Below are positions 10,115-20,211 of a stretch of DNA of 64,000 bases, piece after piece. The stretch's first letter is position 1, and every line of letters starts with the position of its first letter. The stretch is taken from positions 434,001-498,000 of the forward strand of contig NC_006046.2 of the NCBI RefSeq assembly GCF_000006445.2. Reading direction: 5' to 3'. The notes beneath the pieces are model-generated. The model was not told the origin of the DNA. It saw nothing but the letters and a program-made list of their open reading frames with translations, and did not search any database. Origin of the DNA: Debaryomyces hansenii CBS767 (lineage: Eukaryota; Ascomycota; Pichiomycetes; Serinales; Debaryomycetaceae). The translations under genes were made by a program, and so were the position numbers.

Positions 10115-11592
10115 ATGGACGGTGGTATGTATGAATCTATATGAGTCGATTGCAAAGTCTGCGATGATTCAATTGATTGATTCGATCGTGGACGAGTATC
10201 GAGATATGAGCGGCGTTAATGGATCACGGTTGCTCAAGGGGCTCCTGAACGTCGAGAGTGGGCGGTAAGCGCCCAGAGGGTGTGGAAATGTAGACAGACG
10301 CTGGAGAGACAGACAGACGTTTTTGGAGCGCCGGGAGGAATGATGATGTTGCCACGTCGTCGATCCGTCGATGATGATCCGTCGGGCGTGATCCGTGAGT
10401 TGGGATCCGCAGCGGCTAGCGCCAAGCTAGCGACAATATAGCAGACAGAGACCAGTACTAACACCTAACAGAAGAAGTTGCTGCTTTAGTTATTGATAAC
10501 GGTTCAGGTATGTGTAAAGCCGGTTTCGCCGGTGACGACGCTCCTCGTGCTGTTTTCCCATCGATTGTTGGGAGACCAAGACACCAAGGTATCATGGTCG
10601 GTATGGGACAAAAGGACTCTTATGTTGGGGATGAAGCCCAATCCAAGAGAGGTATCTTGACCTTGAGATACCCTATCGAACACGGTATTGTCACCAACTG
10701 GGACGATATGGAAAAGATCTGGCATCACACCTTCTACAACGAATTGAGAGTTGCCCCAGAAGAACACCCAGTTTTGTTGACCGAAGCCCCAATGAACCCT
10801 AAATCTAACCGTGAAAAGATGACCCAAATCATGTTTGAAACCTTCAACGTACCAGCCTTCTACGTTTCTATCCAAGCCGTCTTATCTTTATACTCGTCTG
10901 GTAGAACCACCGGTATCGTTTTAGATTCGGGTGATGGTGTTACTCACGTTGTTCCAATTTACGCCGGTTTCTCCTTACCACACGGTATCTTAAGAATTGA
11001 CTTGGCTGGTAGAGACTTGACCGACTATTTGATGAAGATCTTGTCCGAAAGAGGTTACACTTTCTCCACCACCGCTGAAAGAGAAATTGTCCGTGATATC
11101 AAAGAAAAATTATGTTACGTTGCCTTGGACTTTGAACAAGAAATGCAAACTTCATCTCAATCCTCCGCCATCGAAAAGTCTTACGAATTACCTGATGGCC
11201 AAGTTATTACTATCGGTAACGAAAGATTTAGAGCTTCCGAAGCTTTGTTCCGTCCTTCTGACTTAGGTTTAGAAGCCGCTGGTATTGACCAAACCACTTA
11301 CAACTCGATTATGAAGTGTGATGTCGATGTCAGAAAGGAATTATACGGTAACATTGTTATGTCTGGTGGTACCACCATGTTCCCAGGTATTGCTGAAAGA
11401 ATGCAAAAGGAAATTACCGCCTTGGCTCCTTCCTCTATGAAGGTCAAGATCATCGCTCCTCCAGAAAGAAAGTACTCTGTCTGGATCGGTGGTTCTATCT
11501 TGGCTTCGTTATCCACTTTCCAACAAATGTGGATCTCAAAACAAGAATATGATGAATCTGGACCTTCAATTGTTCATCATAAGTGTTTCTAA
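10115..11592 (+). CDS. ACT1: Actin, one intron
   Basis: Exon 1 is only 10 nt (10115-10124), the intron is 10125-10471 (347 nt; GTATGT donor, TACTAAC branch point, ACAG acceptor), exon 2 is 10472-11592. The spliced product is 376 residues starting [20 protein letters not shown] and ending SIVHHKCF. The 10-nt first exon matches the S. cerevisiae ACT1 layout, and 376 residues with the extra Glu is the length known from Candida. The product polymerises to filaments that form patches and cables, the tracks used by the Myo2 encoded at 22-27 kb. Codon use is strongly biased to optimal codons, as expected for high expression. A chance antisense frame fills the intron, and I see no snoRNA in it. Confidence 0.98.
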
Positions 11593-11872
11593 TCGAATTA
11601 GGTTCATTGTCTATTAGATGCGGGATCAAATTCACCTGGTCATTTTTTTTTTGTTAATTTACCTGCTTTAAAGAAATTCTTCGTGAATTTTTTTTGTACC
11701 TAATTAAAACAAAAAGATCGTTTGGATGAGTACTTTTGATTGTCTTTATTTAGAATTTTGTTTTATATATTTCTTTTAAAAACATTTATGTATTCTTGTT
11801 ATTCATATGTAAATCTGTCTATATATGTATATTATACGTTAATATATGTATATATATATAAGTCTTGTATTT

Positions 11873-13891
11873 CTAAATGTCAAGCTCTGGTGTTTTACCC
11901 TTAAGTCTACCTAAAACACAGCTCTTGGCATATCTAACAATAACATTGTCTTCGTGAAGCATATCGAAACTTTCAGTAGCGTCTTTACCTGCAAAGTTCA
12001 AAATGGATTGTTCACCACCTGGATGATCTTTTAAAAATGGGGTCAAATCTAATACAACATTTTTTACAATGCACCAACAGTCTTCTTTCTTGTTGTGCTT
12101 AGCAACTTCTTCTGTTGTGAATTCTTTTGAAGGAATTTCGAATGGTCCAGCATTATCCTTCTTTTCTTTCGATTGCTCTTGTTGTTGCTCTTGTTGTTGC
12201 TGTGGTTGTTGCTGTGGTTGTTGCTGTGGTTGTTGCTGTTGATTGTGTTTCTGCAACAGCTGTTCAGCGCTAGATTCCTGGTCCTGTTTACTATCCAGCC
12301 AGTCAATTGTAATCCGTTGAGGATGATTTGGATCAATATGGAAATTGACTTGCTGTAACCTACTAACTGGTCCACTTCCACTACTCTCCTGAGCGGCATT
12401 ACCAGCGGCACGACTAGCATCATTGCTAGCTGCACCCAATTTTTGTAAGAGATAGCCAGAAGCTTGATCGGCTGCAACTCTACCGTAAACAACACAAGCT
12501 AACAAAGATGAACCTCCCAATCTATTATGCCCGTGGACACCACCAGCAACTTCACCGCATGCGTATAATCCGTTGAATGGTTCATTATCATCATACAATA
12601 CTTCAGTCTTACCGTTGATCTTAACTCCTCCCATAGTAAAATGTAATACTCTTGTGATAAATGACACATGGTATTTACTGTCAGTGGTGAATTCAAATGG
12701 AGTGTTTGGAAAGTATTGCTTTCCAAATTCATCCTCAGTTTCACCAGAAGCAGCTTTATTATACTTCTCGAATTGCTTGTCTACTGTCTCTTTATTGCAT
12801 CCAATTTCTTTGATCAATTCATCACCACTGATAGTTTTCATAAGATTTCTTTGGGTATAATGTTTGATATGGAACAGCAAATTCTTTTCACTCTTGGTAC
12901 TCAAGACTAATCTTAATGGACCGTTACCTGCCTTGATTTGCTTTTCCATCTCACCACTCACATAATCTCTTGTTCCTAATTCATCCACAAATCTTTCACC
13001 CTTATTATTTAAGATAATACCACCTTCACCTCTTAAAGCTTCTGCCCCCAAGAACAAGAATCTTGGTGTAGTCTTACCACTTATGACGTCCTTATCGTTT
13101 AAATCGATCAACCCAGTTGGGTGCACCTGGACTTTATCCATATCGATACCAACACCCTTGTTTTTCATAATAATCTTTTGACCATCACCTGTAGCATGGT
13201 TACCATTGGTAGATGGTAAATCAATGATGTCTGGTCTATATTTTCTCAATAAGGAATTCTTAGTGAAATCTGCTGCATAACCACCGGTAGCCATAATAAC
13301 TGGCCCCAATAACTCATGTTTCAGCTTGTCAGTTAAGTCCTTATATTTAACACCAACAATCTTGAATTCGTCGTCATCCAGTTTGATCAAATCGATAACT
13401 TGACTTTTTTTCATAATCATGACTCTGTGTGGTTCACTTTCAGACAAGTTCTCTAATTTCTCCAAAAGCTTATAGGTGATTGCCATTCCTGGAAACTTTG
13501 CATCCTTTCCTCTATGAGTTCTAGGCTGTGAGTGTCCCCCTAACCTCGATACCACAGATAAGTCCAAGCCAAATACTTCTTGCAACCAATGTACAGCATC
13601 TGCCGAATTATAAGTCAAAACCTTGATCAAATCGGGGTTAGCCCTATCTTTGGCAGTCTTTAAAGTGTCCTCATAGAATTGTTCAACAGAATCCTTAATT
13701 GATAAATTAACTTGTGTTCTCGTTAATGATCCATTGATCCCAGAGGTTGCTTTACCACTATTACCACTCAAAAACCCCTGCTTGTCAAGCAAAATAATAT
13801 TGGCACCTCTTAAGTATGCTTGGTGACCTGCTGATAAACCTGCAAGACCACCACCAACAATAATTACTGGATTTTCTGGAATGTTAGACAT
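11873..13891 (-). CDS. Soluble fumarate reductase fused to a C-terminal cytochrome b5 domain
   Basis: A 672-residue FAD enzyme of the Frd1/Osm1 type that reduces fumarate to succinate. The N-terminus (VIIVGGGLAGLSAGHQAY) is the FAD-binding Rossmann motif with no signal in front, which suggests the cytosol. Family motifs follow: LGGHSQPRTHR, NHATGDGQ, VHPTG, ALRGEGGI with TRDYVSGEM (proton-relay Arg), FTMGG and CGEVAGGVHGHNRLGG. A linker rich in Gln/Pro (about residues 545-570, PQQQ units encoded by 12-bp repeats near 12190-12240) leads to a cytochrome b5 domain (from about 590) with haem ligands in DHPGGE and MLHEDN, 23 residues apart. Yeast Frd1/Osm1 lack this domain. It could pass single electrons to the flavin, an inference. 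The gene converges with ACT1. Confidence 0.92.
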   Translation of the reverse strand: MSNIPENPVIIVGGGLAGLSAGHQAYLRGANIILLDKQGFLSGNSGKATSGINGSLTRTQVNLSIKDSVEQFYEDTLKTAKDRANPDLIKVLTYNSADAVHWLQEVFGLDLSVVSRLGGHSQPRTHRGKDAKFPGMAITYKLLEKLENLSESEPHRVMIMKKSQVIDLIKLDDDEFKIVGVKYKDLTDKLKHELLGPVIMATGGYAADFTKNSLLRKYRPDIIDLPSTNGNHATGDGQKIIMKNKGVGIDMDKVQVHPTGLIDLNDKDVISGKTTPRFLFLGAEALRGEGGIILNNKGERFVDELGTRDYVSGEMEKQIKAGNGPLRLVLSTKSEKNLLFHIKHYTQRNLMKTISGDELIKEIGCNKETVDKQFEKYNKAASGETEDEFGKQYFPNTPFEFTTDSKYHVSFITRVLHFTMGGVKINGKTEVLYDDNEPFNGLYACGEVAGGVHGHNRLGGSSLLACVVYGRVAADQASGYLLQKLGAASNDASRAAGNAAQESSGSGPVSRLQQVNFHIDPNHPQRITIDWLDSKQDQESSAEQLLQKHNQQQQPQQQPQQQPQQQQEQQQEQSKEKKDNAGPFEIPSKEFTTEEVAKHNKKEDCWCIVKNVVLDLTPFLKDHPGGEQSILNFAGKDATESFDMLHEDNVIVRYAKSCVLGRLKGKTPELDI
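12184..12243 (-). repeat. Coding 12-bp repeat (Pro/Gln linker)
   Basis: TTGTTGCTGTGG repeated about three times on the plus strand, flanked by TTGTTGCTC copies. On the coding strand it gives PQQQ and QEQQ units in the linker of the fumarate reductase-b5 fusion. Such tracts vary in length between strains. Confidence 0.7.
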
Positions 13892-14107
13892 GTTATTTTA
13901 ACTAATTGTATTTTATATATATATATTATATATTTATAGGGTAGTATTAAAGTATAATAGTCTAAGAACCTATATAAGCTCATTATTAATTTGCTATTAT
14001 TATTGGCTGCGTGAAAATGTGGGGTCACATGCGCATTGTAGTCCGAAAATTCTTGAAATTTCAGCTTATAACTCCAAGCATAATACTGTAAAATGGCAAA
14101 TGGAGGA

Positions 14108-16624
14108 TCAATGGGAGACGTATTGGAAGGCAAATGACACATCGTTGAATTCACTTTCATTCCGCAATAAAATATCTTCATTTTCGTTTAATGCATCGTG
14201 GTTTAGATGGTTCCATGTAGTAGAATCTCCATAAAGCATAGCAGGAGATTTAATAAACTGTCCAGTATCAGGACGACACCTTTTACAGCTATATGTGTCA
14301 TGGGTGTCACACGGAGTATTTGGTTGAAATTCAAATAATTGTTTTAAATTATCAGCACTGAATAACCGTTCGACATCTTCCTTCTCGTCCACTACGCAAC
14401 TCGACAATGATAACTTCATTGATTGTCTCTGGAAAATCTTTTCCTCGATGGTACCCGTAGAAATGAATCTGTAGATGAAACAGTCTTTCTTTTGGCCATC
14501 TCTCCACACTCTTGCCAATGCCTGCTGATCGGAGGCCGGATTCCAATCGGGGTCGATCAAGATCAATCTGTTGGCCCCAATCAAATTAATCCCACATCCA
14601 CCGGCCTTAGATGAAAGTAGGAAGATAAACTCTGATCCTTCGGGATCATTAAATCTATCCACTAACTTTTGTCTCTTATTAATGTTCATAGTGCCATCTA
14701 ATCTTACATTCGCGTACTTCTTATATCTGCACATTTTTTCAATCAAGTCTAATGTTTGGGTATAATTTGAGATTAATACAATTTTATCATTGGTTTCAGT
14801 CCTTATCTTGTGTAAGAATCTCTCTAATAACATAAACTTTCCACTGAACCAGGTTTGGATTTCTCTAGATCTATTACCATTTCCAATGGCAGGGACGTAA
14901 TCTTCGGGTATTAAACTGTCGCAGCCATCTAAATCATCAGGTAAATTCAATAAATCAGGATGATTGCATAGCTTTTTCAACATACCAATGGCCTTTAAAG
15001 GTTGTGATCCAACCCCCTTTAATAATTTTTTAATTTCAGGCGATGTCACGAAATATTCATATAGCTTCTTTTGCATCGGCGATAATCCAACAAATACAAC
15101 ATACTCATATTTAACGGGCAAGTATTTGGAAAGAATATCATTTGTTCTTCTAATAATAAATTTAGAAACCATTTGCGATAATTCTGTTAATTTTTTATCA
15201 CTTACCTCTTTCTCTTTGTCGGTGGCATCAGCATCTCTTCCTCTCAAGATAGCACTTTCAAAATTTTTACGGAAATCATTTCTAGTTCCCAAGTATCCTG
15301 GATTGGCAAAGTTTAATAAAGAAAAGTATTCAGATAAATCATTCTGAATTGGTGTTCCTGACAATATAACTCTTCTCTCGCATCTTAACGAATTCAATGC
15401 TGTAAATGTTAACGAATCTCCATTTTTCAATCTATGACCTTCGTCTGCTAACATAAGCCCTACTTCCGTACCTGCTAGTTTATCAACATTTCTTCTCAAT
15501 GTTTCGTATGAAATAATCAATACTGGTCTTACGATATTTCTTCCAGTAGCGACCGACCATTGCTGCAACGCCTGTCCTAAGTCTGACGATTTTGTAGACT
15601 TACCATCAACAGCCAATGGAGTTAAAACACCTTCACCCAACCACTTTATTATTTCATTTGCCCAGTTTCTAACTAATGATGATGGACAAACAATTATACA
15701 TTTTTCAATAGTCCTTTTCCCCCGAGGACTCTGTTTCAATAAAGTCCACATTAATGCCAAACATTGCAATGTCTTACCCAACCCCATTTCGTCTGCCATT
15801 ATACAGCCTTTTGCTCTCGGATCAATTAGACCAGAAGTACAACGGTATAAGAACTTGACCCCAGCGATTTGATGGGGTCTTAAAATCTTTGCTAATCTTG
15901 GATCAATAACAACAGGAACATCGGGATATTTAGCCAACGAATCTTCAGGATTTTTACAAATGCCCAATATTTCTGCTAATGACTTATGGGTTCTTTGTCT
16001 TTTAGCTGGCCTTTCTTCTATATTTTCTTTGTTTTCTTCTAGTTCCTTCTCTTTGTCATTTTCCTTTGTCTCTTCAATAATAGGTATTATATCAACCGTA
16101 GGATCGTATAGAACGATAGCAAACTCGCTGGTAGGGTCATGCAAAGCCCTTGGTGGAAGAATCGTCTTTCGTCTGGTCCCTAAGGGCGGTGGCGGTCCCT
16201 TATTGTCAAACTGAGCCATTTTTTCGTTGTTCTTCGAGAAAGGAATGGTAAAGGATTTCCGAAACTTATTTTCGTTACTATTCAATCCGTCTCCTTTCAA
16301 CATCAGTCTTGGTAATAACGCTCCAAATCTCTTGATACCTCGAATCACATTCCCATCCTCATCGACTCCAATATCCTCATCCCCATTCATATTATCCATA
16401 TCGGAGTAATTAGTTACTTTATTTCTTACATTCCGTAAAGGCAATCTCTTGGTTGTGTTGGAACTTCCTGCCCCTATCGTTTGCCCTCTGTTAGCAAATG
16501 GCACTCTGAAAGGTCTGGTTAACCTTACTGCACCATCTGTGATCATTGCAGGTCGCTTTTCTTTTGGAACACCTGCCCCTGATCCTAGTGGCGTAGTATA
16601 CTCCGTCAATAGCTTTCTACCCAT
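14108..16624 (-). CDS. RAD54: DNA repair and recombination translocase of the Swi2/Snf2 family
   Basis: An 838-residue nuclear ATPase that works with Rad51 in homologous recombination, moving on duplex DNA and promoting strand exchange. The N-terminal part has the Rad51-interaction-type sequence (LTRPFRVPFANRG and RKSFTIPF). The helicase core shows Walker A in MADEMGLGKTLQ, LADEGHRLKNGD, ILSGTPIQNDLSEYF, FIIRRTNDILSKYLP, RLDGTMNINKRQKLVDRF and ARVWRDGQKKDCFIYRF. The Rad54-specific Cys/His cluster (CDTHDTYSCKRC) and the C-terminus SFAFQYVSH are present. I start at 16624 (MGRKLL); an in-frame ATG at 16639 adds five residues. It is divergent from YRB30, its neighbour in S. cerevisiae too. Confidence 0.97.
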   Translation of the reverse strand: MGRKLLTEYTTPLGSGAGVPKEKRPAMITDGAVRLTRPFRVPFANRGQTIGAGSSNTTKRLPLRNVRNKVTNYSDMDNMNGDEDIGVDEDGNVIRGIKRFGALLPRLMLKGDGLNSNENKFRKSFTIPFSKNNEKMAQFDNKGPPPPLGTRRKTILPPRALHDPTSEFAIVLYDPTVDIIPIIEETKENDKEKELEENKENIEERPAKRQRTHKSLAEILGICKNPEDSLAKYPDVPVVIDPRLAKILRPHQIAGVKFLYRCTSGLIDPRAKGCIMADEMGLGKTLQCLALMWTLLKQSPRGKRTIEKCIIVCPSSLVRNWANEIIKWLGEGVLTPLAVDGKSTKSSDLGQALQQWSVATGRNIVRPVLIISYETLRRNVDKLAGTEVGLMLADEGHRLKNGDSLTFTALNSLRCERRVILSGTPIQNDLSEYFSLLNFANPGYLGTRNDFRKNFESAILRGRDADATDKEKEVSDKKLTELSQMVSKFIIRRTNDILSKYLPVKYEYVVFVGLSPMQKKLYEYFVTSPEIKKLLKGVGSQPLKAIGMLKKLCNHPDLLNLPDDLDGCDSLIPEDYVPAIGNGNRSREIQTWFSGKFMLLERFLHKIRTETNDKIVLISNYTQTLDLIEKMCRYKKYANVRLDGTMNINKRQKLVDRFNDPEGSEFIFLLSSKAGGCGINLIGANRLILIDPDWNPASDQQALARVWRDGQKKDCFIYRFISTGTIEEKIFQRQSMKLSLSSCVVDEKEDVERLFSADNLKQLFEFQPNTPCDTHDTYSCKRCRPDTGQFIKSPAMLYGDSTTWNHLNHDALNENEDILLRNESEFNDVSFAFQYVSH

Positions 16625-16790
16625 TATATAGTATCTCAAATCACTATTTTATTAAAAGAACTTTATTACTAAGATCAAAAGTAAAACATAAACAACGCGC
16701 TGCACACTAAAGAAAATTAAATATGTATTCAATAGATGAGCAATGATAAGGAAAAGATTCAACACTGTTTAATCAAATAGACAGAATAGA

Positions 16791-18080
16791 ATGGAAGAGA
16801 TATTAGCTAAAGCGGGTAGCCAGGCAGTTACATTTGCAATTAGGTCTGGTATTTCTTTGGCATCCGGATTTGCTATTAAAAGGGTAAGCAAGTTCTTAGA
16901 TAAGATACCGGAAAATGAAAAGAGGAAAATCACCATAATTAAGAATAAGATCCAAACAAAAATAGATATATTGTCTATATCTATTGATTTAATAAAGCTA
17001 GCAAGTGCTAGAGGTAATACATCATTGGAAGCTACTAGTATTTATATTGATGAATTGACTAAAGAATTTGATGTGTTCGATGAGACATTGGTTAAGATCA
17101 CAAATGATTTAACGAATTTGAATGAAAAGGAGTCCATAATGAAGGTAAATGTCTATATGAAAGATTTGTTGGAAAAAATCGACGAAGCCATTCCCTTATT
17201 GAATTTATCACTAAACACTTGTGGGGTTAATTTAAACGGTAATTTGCCTGATCATATTTCACCCGGAAGATTATTACAGGCATCGGATTTCATAAACAAA
17301 TCGAATAGCGAATTCAAACAGGAGACTATGCAAGTGGGGCCAAGATTTGATTTAGTCTTGTATTCGATTTTTTACAACCCTAGTAGGCTAAAATATATTG
17401 AGAAAAATGAGCAAGCTAGTGAATTGTCTAGTATATCTTGGAAAGAGGAATTTGCTAGATGTCTGGGACGTATTATGAGAAGTTTTGATAAAGAAAATGA
17501 ATACTCATATAGCTTAGAGTTTGAAGAAGACTTCAATGATGGAAGGTACCATGAAGATACAGACGGACAAGTGAGAAAGTATAGTATAAAACAATTGAGA
17601 AGGTTATTCTTTAGTGCATCAGGAAAATTGCTTAGGTTAGAAAGCAGAAGTTCCCCAGTCTTAATATTAAAATTAATCGATCAACAAGATAATGAGGAAT
17701 GGATCGCATTAGGCGAAGTAAAATCGGGCGAATTTGATGACAGTGACGACGACGACGAAGAAGAAGACGATGATGCAGGTGAATTCCATGATTCAAAAGA
17801 TTTTGTTGAAGAAGCTAAAAATACGTCATTGTCGTTATTGGAGTATTTGGTTCGGTTAAGTATTTTGCAGCAAAATGACCAAAAGTCCATATTGGAAGTT
17901 CATGATGAAAGATTATCATTATATTTAAGGGACGAAAATTCAAATTCGATTTATAATCCGGTTGTCCCCACCAGCAAGAAGCAGCAAATCAAACAACTAT
18001 CTGATAACAAGAAAACTGAAGGCTTACTTACAATGAACTCGAATATAAACAGGTTAGAAAATTTGAAAATCGATAAATGA
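16791..18080 (+). CDS. YRB30: RanGTP-binding protein Yrb30
   Basis: A 429-residue protein of the fungal Yrb30 family, which binds Ran-GTP (Gsp1) and blocks RanGAP-stimulated hydrolysis, in the cytoplasm and nucleus. The N-terminus (MEEILAKAGSQAVTFAIRSG) is nearly the same as in S. cerevisiae Yrb30, and the conserved LIKLASARGNTSLE follows. An acidic run (DDSDDDDEEEDDD, about residue 315) precedes the last conserved helix. Length is close to the usual 440. It shares a 166-bp divergent promoter with RAD54, as next-door genes in S. cerevisiae (YGL163C/YGL164C), although the relative orientation there differs. Function is inferred from the family. Confidence 0.88.
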   Translation: MEEILAKAGSQAVTFAIRSGISLASGFAIKRVSKFLDKIPENEKRKITIIKNKIQTKIDILSISIDLIKLASARGNTSLEATSIYIDELTKEFDVFDETLVKITNDLTNLNEKESIMKVNVYMKDLLEKIDEAIPLLNLSLNTCGVNLNGNLPDHISPGRLLQASDFINKSNSEFKQETMQVGPRFDLVLYSIFYNPSRLKYIEKNEQASELSSISWKEEFARCLGRIMRSFDKENEYSYSLEFEEDFNDGRYHEDTDGQVRKYSIKQLRRLFFSASGKLLRLESRSSPVLILKLIDQQDNEEWIALGEVKSGEFDDSDDDDEEEDDDAGEFHDSKDFVEEAKNTSLSLLEYLVRLSILQQNDQKSILEVHDERLSLYLRDENSNSIYNPVVPTSKKQQIKQLSDNKKTEGLLTMNSNINRLENLKIDK

Positions 18081-18179
18081 TAATTTTTATTTTACAGAGT
18101 ATGTTAGATAATAGTAATACGCATGGTGTCATAAATGGTAATACATATAAAGCAAAGACGCAAGTCTGTGTGTAGGCTC

Positions 18180-19409
18180 TTATTCGTCACGTTTGGAATT
18201 GTTATATTTCATTGGTAGCATTAGCTCCGTAAACATTGGATGAAGTTCGAGATCCAAGTTCAGCTGATTCTGATTCTGGTTACTCTTTTTATCAAACTCC
18301 GGATTAGTTTGGGGTATATCCCTTCTTTCTTCTTGACCTAATGAATTTATAAACAGTTCATACTGGCTGTCAAACAAACTATTGGACGTCAAATCATTAT
18401 TCTGGTTGGCTCCATCAGGAGAGAAGTTGAAACTATTTGGCGGATTTGCTGATGATGTTGGAATATTCAGATAATTAAAATTTTCCATGTCGGGGTTCGG
18501 TCTGCTGGCAGTTGAGGAATTCGACGTAATTGAAAGAGAACTTTCTGGCCTCTTAGGTCGTATTGGCTGGTAATGAGACAAAGCGGCATTGATATTATCG
18601 TTTTTATCATTAACCAGTGATCCTGATAAATTCAGAGACTGGTTGAGTTTGGCCCTGACATGGTCAGGTATGGGCGACAAAGGCTGGTCCTTACTATTGC
18701 TGAAGCTAGAGTTACCGACCAAGGGGAATAAAGGAAACATGTTATCCACCATATCAGAGTTAGGAGGCAATCTATTGATATTTTCGTTAATAGTCGTATT
18801 CGGGTTCGTGTCTGCGGTAATGCTGGTGTCTATAGACGAATCGCCTGGGAACTGCGAGTCTACCGACCTCGACTTCGTTATTAATCTAGGAGTAGGAGCA
18901 CGAACACTGCTATTAAGAGCACTGCTTGTACCAGGTATCAGCGCCGCCGAATAGCTATCAGATGATGGAGAAAACATGTCAAACAACCCATTTCCCATCT
19001 CAAACGGCCTTTCCGCATCTATACTACTTCCACCAGGACGGTCGTTGAATACTACCAGCCCTCCCGCGGTCTCGGGCTCCTTCCGTATGCTCAACTCTGA
19101 CATGCTTTTCTGTAGCTTCTTCTTGGTGTCACTCTTCTTCGATGCGTTACTTGAGCAGGTGCAATGCGAATTCTTATGGCATTGACACAGTGCAAGATGC
19201 ATCCCTGGAGACTTCCCCTTCTTCCCACAAGTACACACTATATGCAAGTTCTTATTCTTTCTCTGATCCCGACAATGCTGGCATTGTGTAGCAGGCCTTC
19301 CCTTCGGCTTGATCATTGTCAACGGCTGATCAGTATGAGTACATGTCGTGACCCTATGTCCTCTTATGCAACGCTCGCAAGCGTACTTGACTCCGTTAAT
19401 AAGAACCAT
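18180..19409 (-). CDS. Copper-fist transcription factor, Haa1-like
   Basis: A 409-residue DNA-binding protein. Residues 1-40 form the copper fist: MVLINGVKYACERCIRGHR, TTCTHTDQPL and the minor-groove motif KPKGRPATQC. Additional Cys/His clusters (HIVCTCGKKG, CQCHKNSHCTC) follow up to about residue 90. The rest is low-complexity Ser/Asn/Pro-rich, typical of an activation region, and it includes a conserved GNGLFDMF. In S. cerevisiae Haa1 (weak-acid stress) and Cup2 (copper) share this fist; the sequence here is closer to Haa1 (ACERCIRGHRVTTC). Whether it responds to copper or to acetic acid cannot be read from sequence. Convergent with YRB30, 99 bp between stop codons. Confidence 0.88.
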   Translation of the reverse strand: MVLINGVKYACERCIRGHRVTTCTHTDQPLTMIKPKGRPATQCQHCRDQRKNKNLHIVCTCGKKGKSPGMHLALCQCHKNSHCTCSSNASKKSDTKKKLQKSMSELSIRKEPETAGGLVVFNDRPGGSSIDAERPFEMGNGLFDMFSPSSDSYSAALIPGTSSALNSSVRAPTPRLITKSRSVDSQFPGDSSIDTSITADTNPNTTINENINRLPPNSDMVDNMFPLFPLVGNSSFSNSKDQPLSPIPDHVRAKLNQSLNLSGSLVNDKNDNINAALSHYQPIRPKRPESSLSITSNSSTASRPNPDMENFNYLNIPTSSANPPNSFNFSPDGANQNNDLTSNSLFDSQYELFINSLGQEERRDIPQTNPEFDKKSNQNQNQLNLDLELHPMFTELMLPMKYNNSKRDE

Positions 19410-20211
19410 CGTCCAAAGTCTTTGTCACTGCAATATGTTGTGTTTTTTTGTGATTATCTGAACTAGCACCTCAATAAACAGCTTATTCTTGGCCATTAGG
19501 ACTTAATAATGAATTTTTGGCCATAATTAGGTCTTTACGTCCGGTCGTGTGAAATCCAAAAATATCGCAATACGACATTTGACCCTCATCGAATATATTG
19601 CGACAATGTCTCGTTTTCTCGGTTTTATGCCGCTCCATGTGTCATCTTTCATGCTATTTAGGTCCGTATTATTGTACGGAGTTGTGTTCTATCACATCGT
19701 TCTATAGATATTTCGTGTAGCGTCGTTATCGTTCTATAGATATATTGTATATCGTCTCTTCTATAATTTCATATATCATCTCTTCTATAGTTAGTCTTCT
19801 ATCTTCTACGTATTCACATCCTCGTCTACAGCGTTACCCCATAATCTCTACGCACCCTTTATCCAATAATTCGCATCCACGAATTCAAGACTCTCAATAC
19901 AATTGACTACAAGAAATAATCATACAGTTCTATCACTCTTGACGTACAACTTACTGTTTATATAATATACAACTCAGGGATATAACGCCAGCGTATAACT
20001 TATTGCTCGTGTATAATACTCCCCCATTATAAATCTTTGGCCTCTCATTAGCTGAATTAATCCAGGGAATTTCCTGTAACAATGAGATTTGGGTGTATGC
20101 AGTACGGAACCTGAATTCCCTGCAAATCTTGGGGAAATGGAATTTCCAGAAGACGGAAACACCTTAGTAAACAAGCAATAATAAGCACTAGAGACTGTTA
20201 AGACGCTAGAA
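19410..20211. other. Divergent promoter region between HAA1-like and flavocytochrome b2 genes
   Basis: About 800 bp without a gene. It holds two copies of ATCGTTCTATAGATAT (about 19697-19712 and 19728-19743), further TCTTCTATA variants up to about 19800, and two TTGGCCAT sequences (about 19491 and 19517). An in-frame TAA 30 bp before the b2 ATG excludes an unspliced N-terminal extension. Confidence 0.5.

Noticed and set aside
10234..10464. 76-codon antisense frame in the ACT1 intron
   Set aside because: Lies wholly in a well-defined intron, has no family resemblance and unusual composition.
12173..12358. Leu-rich frame opposite the fumarate reductase linker
   Set aside because: It is the antisense of the CAA/CAG tract; the sense strand is a clear enzyme.
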